Part shown: positions 25,001-31,350 of the stretch, piece after piece
How the letters are laid out: the number at the start of each line of letters is the position of its first letter
Numbering within the stretch: position 1 is the stretch's first letter
Origin: Spirochaetales bacterium
GTDB taxonomy: Bacteria; Spirochaetota; Spirochaetia; SZUA-6; JAFGRV01
Length of the DNA: 33,993 bases
Assembly: GCA_016937215.1 (NCBI GenBank)
Contig: JAFGWI010000181.1
Location: forward strand, 1-33,993
Direction of reading: 5' to 3'
Program-made: the position numbers and the translations under genes
Notes under the pieces: model-generated
Seen by the model: only the letters and a program-made list of their open reading frames with translations
Told to the model about the DNA's origin: nothing
Databases searched by the model: none

Positions 25001-25645
25001 ATTCGCTTTTATGAAACCGCAAGAAATCCCCAAAACCAAAGCGATGATTATTCTTTTGGCCCTTTACAAAAAGAATCAGCTGATTGGGAAAAGATTTGTC
25101 TTTATAACCAGGGTGTTCTGGCCTGGGGCCAGGCCCCTTCACAGGCAGATACCTTCGGCCCCTTACTCAGCCATCCGGCGGATATAAATTTACAAAACAG
25201 CAATGGACAACTTGTTTGGAGCGCCTTTGATAACTATCCAGACAATTATTCAATTATTTGTTCTAAGGACGGACAATCCGAGGAATGCGCTTTTGGCCAA
25301 TGGAATAATGATTTCCCAATCACTTTGGATCTGCTTTCTTTTAACACCGGTGAATACATTTTTTCTATCGTAGTCAAAGACCAATCCGGCAATAGCAGCG
25401 ACGATGAAGTTGAAGTAAAAATCGGAAACACTTCCTCCACAGGGATTAAAGGTGATGTCAACAATAGCGGTAAAATAGATATTGTTGACGCCCTATTAAC
25501 TGCTCAATACTATGTAGGTCTTATACCGAGCGAATTTATCCTTTCCCGGGCAGATGTTAATTGCTCTGAAACAGTAAATATCGTAGACGCGATGCTTATG
25601 GCACAATTTTACGTAAAAATCATACAGGTTTTTCCCTGTCAATAA
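22088..25645 (+). CDS. Secreted modular GH9 endoglucanase with two CBM3, two FN3 and a dockerin-like domain
   Basis: 1185 residues. Signal peptide 1-21, then a GH9 domain (about 30-485) with the paired Asp in GGYHDAGDHIKFG (D99, D102; D102 expected as base) and the acid E465 in NEVSIDYNACFVGALA. The usual PHHR signature reads PHHD. After a PEPDPEPEPP linker come a CBM3c-type module (503-650; YFVDLSEVFEQGY, WDSSNDFSRQG, VPVYRAGKLIWG), two FN3 domains (657-755, 757-853), a second CBM3-type module (856-1017), an Ig-like domain (1020-1112) and a type I dockerin-like tail (1119-1185) with two calcium-loop repeats, DVNNSGKIDIVDALLTAQYY and DVNCSETVNIVDAMLMAQFY. GH9 with CBM3c is the layout of processive endoglucanases. 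No cohesin is seen here. ATG with GAGG 7 bases upstream. Confidence 0.93.
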   Translation: MSLLKKIMITLFMTITFWGNAQNNWEKIPLKNGDGSPLYDYATVLARSILFYDANHCGPDVTETNRFSWRGDCHIHDGLEWTFENGETRWVDTTGGYHDAGDHIKFGITNAYAASCLGWGFLEFRSAFEETGQDVWILRAIKRATDFFIKNHIEPEVFIYGVGSSEDHNFWGPPELQSDITSPRDIQMATPNEAASDICGNTAAALALMAINYRHIDQAYADECLAHARDIYSLGRKYLGLGNGLSFYPPSIYWDDLAWGAICLYAATKENYYLDQFNEIIGPDCAGLDKDTNRDNGIDWNNQWTQCWDAVWAGAFGMAARTTEKPVFIAQVKSNLDFWLYNLAESPGGLKYLTEWGSLRYSSAAALTSLAFYNAFPTKENEKYRDFGASQINYALGSNPINRCYVVGINENSAIHPHHDAAHGSDTGFLDDPPFHKHVLYGALVGGPGINDQHHDLIDDFVQNEVSIDYNACFVGALAGMRHFFGRAQMPEPDPEPEPPAEEIFVEATIKKDTSERTQVTFYIHNHSTHPPHFETQLSYRYFVDLSEVFEQGYNMSNLKVETVVNEKSSAVLDPEFQPWDELHHIYYLEISYPDVLLYNKREFQLGIIFITPNYKGQWDSSNDFSRQGLGETPVKALSVPVYRAGKLIWGKEPYKDTIPPLAPQNLTASASGSFQINLNWDQNKESDFDHYNIYAARTPDFSTSINTFAGKSVSSSFSHTGLDKQTEYYYQVTAVDTSLNESLPSKIISAITGIPDKDPPEAPQALSISAVTHNSITLLWLPNSENDIAIYNIYRSDKNSFLPNPENLAGQSLKAPFVDQGLKANTEYFYIISAFDTSGNEGALSSMASATTLMPPPAKIRLKYKCMATENTSIESRFNLNLINEGTETLDLSQITARYWLSYPGDLSNLTARCDYSDSNQQGFTFHFGEENSMTFLEIGFNSMINIPTWLGGSGSPLTMPAGAQLGECQIRFYETARNPQNQSDDYSFGPLQKESADWEKICLYNQGVLAWGQAPSQADTFGPLLSHPADINLQNSNGQLVWSAFDNYPDNYSIICSKDGQSEECAFGQWNNDFPITLDLLSFNTGEYIFSIVVKDQSGNSSDDEVEVKIGNTSSTGIKGDVNNSGKIDIVDALLTAQYYVGLIPSEFILSRADVNCSETVNIVDAMLMAQFYVKIIQVFPCQ

Positions 25646-25798
25646 AGCCAACTGAAAGTAGTTTTGCATTTATTTAACTAAATGAGGGCTATTGTTTTTA
25701 AATGCATTAAGTATAGGAGGCAGCTTGTGCCAATTTTTCATAATTGGCACAACCAAGCCTTTTCTGCCGGAAAATTTCCTACAAGGCCGCATAAGAAG
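25646..25798 (+). repeat. Truncated modular hairpin repeat
   Basis: A diverged box A (GCATTAAGTATAGGAGG, 25703-25719) is followed by a hairpin with TTGTGCCAA and its near-complement TTGGCACAA around 25726-25753. Then comes TTTTCTGCCGGAAAATTTCC (25760-25779), half of the second hairpin seen at 33935-33963. The other half is missing. The order of parts identifies it as a decayed copy of the same repeat, immediately downstream of the cellulase gene, which otherwise has no evident terminator. Confidence 0.6.
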
Positions 25799-25912
25799 AG
25801 TGAATACCAATGAACATTCACGAAAAATAGTGAATGCCAATGAGCAATCACGCATACAGTGAATGCCAATGAGCAATCACGCATACAGTGAATGCCAATG
25901 AGCATTTACACC
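25799..25912 (+). repeat. Tandem array of about four 29-30-base units with internal dyads
   Basis: Units start at 25799 (30 bases, diverged), 25829 and 25858 (29 bases, identical AGTGAATGCCAATGAGCAAT then CACGCATAC) and 25887 (partial). Each begins AGTGAAT and contains a short self-complementary pair (GTGA and TCAC, or GTGAAT and ATTCAC in the first). Units are directly adjacent with no spacers, so this is a simple tandem repeat and not a CRISPR array. Confidence 0.85.
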
Positions 25913-25916
25913 ACCA

Positions 25917-25992
25917 AGCAATAAATGCGGAGCATTTATGACCAGGCAGGCTGCATGGCCGAGCAATAAATGCGGAGCATTTATGACCAGGC
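25917..25992 (+). repeat. Two direct copies of the AGCA-stem-TGACCAGGC module
   Basis: Two identical 31-base units at 25917-25947 and 25962-25992. Each contains ATAAATGC, a GGA loop and GCATTTAT (an 8-bp perfect hairpin), flanked by AGCA and GACCAGGC. The second is preceded by GGCCG. At 6787-6820 the same flanks (GGCCGAGCA and TGACCAGGCC) enclose a different stem, CAACGC/GCGTTG, so the flanks are conserved while the stem sequence changes but still pairs. Confidence 0.8.
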
Positions 25993-26171
25993 CCCGTCGT
26001 TCCTCCTCAGAATGTGGGTATGAAATTAAATCAGGTCATTGTGTAACAAGGGTAATGTCCATTATAAACTATAAATCATACAGCTATGAACAAAGTTTCA
26101 CTTTATAGGGTGACCAAAAAAAGAAAATCGCATATATTAAAAAAAAGACTTCAGAAAGACAGGTTACAGCA
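25993..26171. other. Intergenic region upstream of the HD-domain gene
   Basis: It contains CAGAATGTGGGTATGAAA (26009-26026), a fragment like the right end of the inverted-repeat element at 30583-30710. Otherwise it is AT-rich and probably holds the promoter of the HD-domain gene, which I cannot place with confidence. Confidence 0.35.
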
Positions 26172-27263
26172 ATGGGAAACCTAAAAGCCGCTTTTCAGAA
26201 GGCAGGAATAAAATACGCTTATCAACGCTATTCCGCCTTGGATAAATATTTTAAAGTCAGAAATTCCAAAGTATGGCAAATTGCAACTGAGGGCAGCCTG
26301 GTGGACTTAGCCACTCTTCTACCGCATATGGAATATCCCGGTTTACCCCAAGCCGACGCGCTTTATATTGAGGATGACGTAGTATACCACTTTAAATGCG
26401 ATGTAAATTTGCAAAAACCCGAAAGGGCCGCCTTTTCCATCCTTAACCTGCTTTATTTTCCTGAATCGGGAAGCTTTAGAGACCCTTACTCTGTATACTA
26501 CGATTTACGAAAAAAAGAACTTTATGAAGATGTATTATCAAACAATCCCATGGAATCCCTTATGGAAGCTGCCAAACTGATCTCTTGCTATGATTTTTTC
26601 GTGGATGCTGATGCTTATAAATCAGTTAATTTTGCTTATTTACCCAACATTGACGAACAGCGGGAATTTCTCAGCGCCTTGATGATGTCTCAATTTCCGG
26701 AAAAGGGGCTTACATTTTTACAAAAAACCGGTTTTTTAAAGGCTGCCTGGCCGGAACTAGATAGAATGCGGAATATAAAGCAAACTAAGGACTATCATCC
26801 TGAGGGTGATGTCTGGCAACACACACTTAACACCTTTGCTTTTCGAAAGCGATGCGATTTGCTGCTTTCGCTTTCACTTTTACTTCATGACATCGGCAAG
26901 GCAGTGACCTCAGGCACAGCAAACCGGCCCTTTCCCGAACATTCGGAAAAAGGGGCCTATGAAGCAAGGAAGTTTCTTCAACGGCTTAAATTCCCGCAAC
27001 TTCTCATCGATAACACCGCTTTCCTGATTCGCTTTCATATGCTGCCTCATGCTTTGAACCGACTACCATTATATCGAACTGAAAAACTCATGACTTCACC
27101 TTTGTTTCCTATTCTGCTGGAGATTTATCGTGCTGATTCTTCTTCAAGTTTTACAGGTCCTGAAGGTTATTACGAAGCCTGCCGTGTTTACCAAAAATTC
27201 ATGAAAACAAAGGGCAAAAACGCTGAATTCAAAAAGTTCCAAAGTAAATATTTAAGTGATTGA
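26172..27263 (+). CDS. HD-domain protein related to CCA-adding enzyme / poly(A) polymerase
   Basis: 363 residues. The C-terminal half is an HD phosphohydrolase-like domain: GDVWQHTLNTF, metal-binding H239-D240 in LLLHDIGKAV, then PEHSEKGAYEARKFLQRL and FLIRFHMLPH, in the order seen in bacterial tRNA nucleotidyltransferases of the CCA/PcnB family. The N-terminal half aligns by pattern with their nucleotidyltransferase and neck (RAAFSILNLLYFP where the family has the FTINAL-type motif; PMESLMEAAKLIS where it has PLRILRAARF), but the catalytic GS...DxD motif is not seen. It may be a paralogue with hydrolase or RNA-binding function only. ATG with AGG 8 bases upstream. Single gene between repeats and a sensor kinase. 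Confidence 0.75.
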   Translation: MGNLKAAFQKAGIKYAYQRYSALDKYFKVRNSKVWQIATEGSLVDLATLLPHMEYPGLPQADALYIEDDVVYHFKCDVNLQKPERAAFSILNLLYFPESGSFRDPYSVYYDLRKKELYEDVLSNNPMESLMEAAKLISCYDFFVDADAYKSVNFAYLPNIDEQREFLSALMMSQFPEKGLTFLQKTGFLKAAWPELDRMRNIKQTKDYHPEGDVWQHTLNTFAFRKRCDLLLSLSLLLHDIGKAVTSGTANRPFPEHSEKGAYEARKFLQRLKFPQLLIDNTAFLIRFHMLPHALNRLPLYRTEKLMTSPLFPILLEIYRADSSSSFTGPEGYYEACRVYQKFMKTKGKNAEFKKFQSKYLSD

Positions 27264-27698
27264 TTTCTTACCGATTTTTGATAAGCACCAATTTTTCTAT
27301 TTAGCACAAATAAAACTGCCGGTCAAATTACAAACAATTCCCTATGCAACAAGCAATTATGCTTAATATGATAAGAATCATGCAACCGGGAATTACAATC
27401 AATTTGCTTTTAAAATCACTTTTGTAATATAATTGTATGTGATACTCTATAATAATTTTGAAATAGTGTAAGGATTCAGCAGTTATCCGAATAATGGTAA
27501 GTATTGTTATTCAAAAGGGGATAGGACGAAGAATTTTTTCTTATCAATGCAGTAACTTGTGATAATTCACCTCATCACATATTATGACATGATTGTATAC
27601 AGAAAAAAATTCTTCCGAGGACTCTGGAGAAGAGAAGATCGGCTCAAGTCTGATTTACTCAACTACCTGCTGAATATTTACAAAAAGTAAGATTACTC
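27264..27698. other. Intergenic region with a long inverted repeat, upstream of the sensor kinase
   Basis: AT-rich and without genes. GAAGAATTTTTTCT (27528-27541) pairs with AGAAAAAAATTCTTC (27601-27615) over a 59-base interior that itself holds a TGTGAT/ATCACA dyad. It could fold as a nested stem in the leader of the kinase mRNA, or be a small inverted-repeat element like the one at 30583-30710. The kinase promoter presumably lies here but is not evident. Confidence 0.5.
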
Positions 27699-29831
27699 AT
27701 GAATAATAAACCAAGCCAGGGTTCAAAACAATCCATTCCTCTTGCCAACCGACTATCATTCAGGATTTTGTTTACACTGGTGATTTTATCCATTATGGTT
27801 ACAGCTATTACCTCCGGATCTCTACTGTTATTATCATCAGAGCATTTAACAATTAACATTCAGGACAGAAACATGGCCATTGCCCTTCAGTCGAGCCGCC
27901 AGATAGAGTGGTATTTTAATGAGGTGATTACAGATTTCATCATCATGGCCGACTATCTATCGCTTATTCCAGAAACCAAAATAAACTATCAGGCAATTTT
28001 TCTCAAAAATCAGGGGCTCTACCGGAATTTTCCAGCTATCGCGGTATTCGACGCGCAATGGCAAAGTCTTTATTCAAGCACCCTTGACAAAAAAATAGAT
28101 TTAAACCCCGGCAATCTTGATGTCATATCTGATTCATTCTACCTCTCTGAGGTCAAAATATCTGAAAAAGGCTTTCCCTATGTTACCTTTGGAAAAAAAA
28201 TTGAAAGTGAAAATAAGCCCATTTATGTTATCGCAGAAGCAAATTTGTCTGAACTATGGAATATAATGGACTCCATTCAAATTGAAAACGAGATAATGCC
28301 CTACTTATTTTCAGACACAGGACAATTATTATTTCACCCCGATAAAAAATTCGTTTTGGCTAAAATGCTTCCACCTGGTCTGCCTTCTCCTCCTAAAACC
28401 GTATTTTCACCAATAAAAATGCAATTAAATCGCGGAAAAGGTCTATCTTACTCCTTTCTGCAGATTTATGTACCAGTAAACATAAACGGCCATTCGTGGT
28501 TTTTGTCCCTGCAACAAACACTAAAAGACGCCTATTTACCGGTACAAAGTTTTATGATACAGGGAAGTGTCATATTATTATTTATCGGCTTAATGACCTT
28601 TGTATCCGGTTATTATCTAACTCAACTTTTCGCGGCACCGCTTAACACATTAATGAAAGCCACCTTTGTTGTGGCCAAGGGCAATTGGTCACGAAGAATA
28701 CCCATTCGCCGTAACGACGAAATTGGACAACTTACACTGGCATTTAATACAATGCTGGAACGATTGAAACAGCGCGACCAAGCTTTACGTGAATCCGAAG
28801 CATCCTACCGACTTGTTACTGAAAATGTAAATGATGTAATTTTTGTACTGAACAAATCGGCCGAGTTTTTATTTCTGAACCAGCAAACCAATCGTATAAC
28901 TGGCTTTAATCCCTATGAACTTTTCGGAAAAAAGATTTCTGAAATTATTTCCAAGGATAAAGCTGACGAAATGATAGAATTTATAGAATCCAAAATAACT
29001 TTAGACGATTTACCCTATTTTGAAACCGATGTTTTATTCAACACTCCGTTAGGGAAAAAAACCTTTGAAATACGGATTGTCAAAAATGAAGTTCCTGACA
29101 GTGATTTTTACATTTATGGTGTCGCCAGGGATGTTACTGAAAAAAAGAAGGCCGAAGAGGAATTATTAAAATATCAGGAAACCCTCCGCAACATGGCATC
29201 TGAAATTGTGTACGCCGAAGAAAGGGAAAAACGAAAATTCGCCATTTTTCTTCATGACAATATCGGCCAAACACTGGCGATGTGCCGCTTAAAAGGAAAA
29301 CTATTGCAGCGGGAAATTAAGGAATCGGGAATAACTTTATTAAAACAACTCGATGAGTTATTAACACAGAGTATAAAAGAAGCACGTTCGCTTACGTTTG
29401 ATATGAGTTCACCACTTCTTTACGAAATCGGACTTAAAGCCGAAATCGAACGCTTGATAGAAGATCTGGAATCTAAACATAATATTCTTGTTCAGTTTCA
29501 CCACCGCATTTTATCGGATAACCTGAAACAAGAAATTAAAATACTACTAAGCCGCGCGGTAAAGGAATTATTACACAATGCCATTAAGCACGCAGATGCA
29601 TCCCAAATTCAAATTGCCTTGATACAGGACAATGACATAATTGAGTTGAAGATTTCAGACAATGGAAAGGGTTTTCACTATGAAAAAGCATCACTCATGC
29701 CCTCCAAAAAAGGCGGCTTTGGCTTATTCAACATAAGTGAAGGAATCAAGCACCTGGGCGGCCAGCTAAGAATAAATTCCCAGGCAAATCAGGGTACTGA
29801 AATCAACATTTCCATTCCCCTAATAAATTAA
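27699..29831 (+). CDS. Membrane sensor histidine kinase of the NarX/DesK (HisKA_3) type
   Basis: 710 residues. A membrane helix (about 20-47), an extracytoplasmic Cache-like sensor (about 50-285), a second helix (about 288-310), HAMP (about 310-362, with RRNDEIGQLTLAFNTML), a PAS domain (about 368-480) and a HisKA_3 dimerisation domain with the phospho-accepting H519 in IFLHDNIGQTLA. The ATPase ends the protein (KELLHNAIKHADA, SDNGKGFHYE, GGFGLFNISEGI). Such kinases normally pair with NarL/LuxR-type response regulators. None is adjacent, so it is an orphan. The start has only a weak GTAAG upstream, but the frame is uninterrupted and the N-terminal helix is placed correctly. Confidence 0.88.
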   Translation: MNNKPSQGSKQSIPLANRLSFRILFTLVILSIMVTAITSGSLLLLSSEHLTINIQDRNMAIALQSSRQIEWYFNEVITDFIIMADYLSLIPETKINYQAIFLKNQGLYRNFPAIAVFDAQWQSLYSSTLDKKIDLNPGNLDVISDSFYLSEVKISEKGFPYVTFGKKIESENKPIYVIAEANLSELWNIMDSIQIENEIMPYLFSDTGQLLFHPDKKFVLAKMLPPGLPSPPKTVFSPIKMQLNRGKGLSYSFLQIYVPVNINGHSWFLSLQQTLKDAYLPVQSFMIQGSVILLFIGLMTFVSGYYLTQLFAAPLNTLMKATFVVAKGNWSRRIPIRRNDEIGQLTLAFNTMLERLKQRDQALRESEASYRLVTENVNDVIFVLNKSAEFLFLNQQTNRITGFNPYELFGKKISEIISKDKADEMIEFIESKITLDDLPYFETDVLFNTPLGKKTFEIRIVKNEVPDSDFYIYGVARDVTEKKKAEEELLKYQETLRNMASEIVYAEEREKRKFAIFLHDNIGQTLAMCRLKGKLLQREIKESGITLLKQLDELLTQSIKEARSLTFDMSSPLLYEIGLKAEIERLIEDLESKHNILVQFHHRILSDNLKQEIKILLSRAVKELLHNAIKHADASQIQIALIQDNDIIELKISDNGKGFHYEKASLMPSKKGGFGLFNISEGIKHLGGQLRINSQANQGTEINISIPLIN

Positions 29832-29846
29832 AAAGCGATAAAAAAA

Positions 29847-30506
29847 TTATTCAGCAAAAATCAATTTTCCGTAATGATTAAAATTATGAAAATCATCCAC
29901 AAGAGCATCATCATCACACCAACTCCACTGAGTCTTAGGAGAACTTTCATAATCCATACGAACCATATTTGCTCGCCAAACAGTCCCGCATTGAGGCGGA
30001 TTATTCAATAAACCCTTGATTAATTCATAAGGAATAAAAAACTCGGCTATCCAGGCTTGTGCTTCAGCCATAGGCTTTTTTTCACCACCAATAATTTGCG
30101 TAGCAGATTCTATTTTACGGTTACCCTTGTATAAAAAGGGCAACCAACCATGAAAAGAACCCTGATTATTTATCACCAACAGAGGCAATTCCATACCCAG
30201 AGGAGATATTTCATATTCAAAATAAGAAAATTGCCCTTCATCGGGCCAAAGGAAAACTTCTACAACATCTTCAAGATAAATTTCCTCAAAGTGATTTGTT
30301 TTTGTGCAGGTCAGTTTTTCGTCTTCACAATAAAAAAGAAAATAAAGACCCTTATCTGACCATTGAAGTTTAACACGTGTTGAATATTTTAATGAAGCCT
30401 TGCCAATGGTTACAAGATCTGTCCAGGGAATTTTCTCCCAGGATTTATTACTTCCAAAACCGTTTATTTCAAAATCATCAATTTTATTAATAACCATTTC
30501 TTTCAT
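29847..30506 (-). CDS. CBM9-like carbohydrate-binding domain protein without signal peptide
   Basis: 219 residues, essentially one domain of the CBM9/DOMON-like fold: an opening DFEINGFGSNKSWEKIPW, LQWSDKGLYFLFYCEDEKL, the acidic strand EDVVEVFLWPDEG, YFEYEISPLGMELPLLV, W-rich IAEFFIPYELI and the end FHNFNHYGKLIFAE. Relatives occur as modules of xylanases and as stand-alone proteins. There is no secretion signal, so a stand-alone cytoplasmic or leaderless protein is predicted, and its ligand is unknown. The ATG has AGGAG 9 bases upstream. It is convergent with the sensor kinase gene, 15 bases from its stop codon, and no terminator is visible between them. Confidence 0.78.
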   Translation of the reverse strand: MKEMVINKIDDFEINGFGSNKSWEKIPWTDLVTIGKASLKYSTRVKLQWSDKGLYFLFYCEDEKLTCTKTNHFEEIYLEDVVEVFLWPDEGQFSYFEYEISPLGMELPLLVINNQGSFHGWLPFLYKGNRKIESATQIIGGEKKPMAEAQAWIAEFFIPYELIKGLLNNPPQCGTVWRANMVRMDYESSPKTQWSWCDDDALVDDFHNFNHYGKLIFAE

Positions 30507-30582
30507 TTAGTATGACTCCTGTTTATTTTTTATTGAACAAAAAACTACCGCACAGATCAAAATCCTTAAGTTTAAATTATTA

Positions 30583-30710
30583 ACCCACTTTCCACACTAA
30601 AATAGTAATTTCTTATATTATAGAGAAATAGAAAAGGCGATTTCGCAAATCGCAAATTCTTAACTCTAAATAATATAAGAAATTACCTAAATTCACTGCG
30701 GAATGTGGGT
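30583..30710. mobile_element. MITE-like inverted-repeat element, family 2
   Basis: A 128-bp element with imperfect inverted ends: ACCCACTTTCC at the left, and ACCCACATTCCGC when the right end is read in reverse. Inside these is a perfect 17-bp inverted pair GTAATTTCTTATATTAT (30605-30621 with 30670-30686), and at the centre a GCGATTT/AAATCGC hairpin (30638-30654). It encodes nothing. Fragments matching its right end occur at 31258-31284 and 26009-26026, so it is a dispersed family. Being palindromic almost throughout, it could extrude as a cruciform. Confidence 0.65.
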
Positions 30711-30722
30711 ATCAAGGCTCTT

Positions 30723-30838
30723 GGAACTGTCCAAAAAGTCCAAAATACCAAAAAATCCTATCTTTTCCCCTAAAAATCCTGGAAAAATACACTATTATAT
30801 AGATTCAAAATAAAAAAACGCAACTTTTTAGACAGCCC
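30723..30838. mobile_element. MITE-like non-autonomous element, family 1, copy B
   Basis: A 116-bp AT-rich element whose left end reads GGAACTGTCCAAAAAGTC and whose right end, in reverse, reads GGGCTGTCTAAAAAGTTG. It matches copy A at 3745-3858 at both ends and inside (TACACTATTATATAGATTC against GACACTATATTCTAGATTC), same orientation. The left end has diverged more. It starts only 12 bases after the family 2 element, suggesting a landing hot spot. No transposase or clear target duplication. Confidence 0.7.
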
Positions 30839-31118
30839 ATCAAAAAGCTCAACAAATCCACATAGTAGATTAACCTCTTGAAAATTTCAAGCCCTATCCT
30901 GATAAATCTGGAAAATCACCCACCACTTCTATAGGATATTTGTCCCCTAATCTTAAAAGGAATATTGACAGACACCTTACGGTACTTTATAATAGACACT
31001 ATCCTGGTATTATCTTAAAGGCAACAAAAAAACATAAAAATTGGTTTTTTGTATAAATCTTGAAAAACAAGGATATTTTTTACAAGCTTAAAAAACGATA
31101 TCTTATATTATAAATGCT
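30839..31118. other. Intergenic stretch without a recognisable gene
   Basis: AT-rich with a small AAATTTC-like dyad (about 30880-30892). A TTGACA at about 30971-30976 could be a -35 hexamer, but nothing convincing pairs with it. I see no gene or structured RNA. Confidence 0.35.
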
Positions 31119-31142
31119 CTTGCAAAACTGAGGTTTTGCAAG
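31119..31142. repeat. Perfect CTTGCAAAAC palindrome, copy 2
   Basis: Perfect 10-bp arms CTTGCAAAAC and GTTTTGCAAG around a TGAG loop. An imperfect copy with the matching loop lies at 285-310. It lies about 210 bases upstream of the GH94 start. It could be an operator or a dispersed hairpin, and the second copy downstream of an unrelated gene favours the latter. Confidence 0.65.
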
Positions 31143-31257
31143 AATCATGAAAATTACGGATAGGCTTAACTGGTTTCATTTAATATGTTTGTATCTGATC
31201 CTTAGCTGCAAATTGTTAATGTCAGGACTTTTTTATATAGCTCTTTAAAAAAAATAT

Positions 31258-31284
31258 CTAAATTCACTATGTAATGCAGGTTAA
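31258..31284 (+). repeat. Fragment of the family 2 inverted-repeat element
   Basis: CTAAATTCACTATGTAATGC followed by AGGTTAA resembles the right end of the element at 30583-30710 (CTAAATTCACTGCGGAATGT then GGGTATCAA). No matching left arm was found nearby, so it is probably a remnant. It lies 67 bases upstream of the GH94 start and may contribute promoter sequence. Confidence 0.45.
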
Positions 31285-31350
31285 TTTTTAACAAAATGAA
31301 TTAAAATATTAGCAGAAAGAATTATGATTTCTCGCTCAGAGGTGACAAAA

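Noticed and set aside
25799-25992. CRISPR-like array of short repeats
   Set aside because: The units abut with no unique spacers, only two are identical, and no cas genes are nearby.
30839-31350. Riboswitch or small RNA upstream of GH94
   Set aside because: Only a simple palindrome and an element remnant are visible. There is no multi-stem arrangement with an expression platform.
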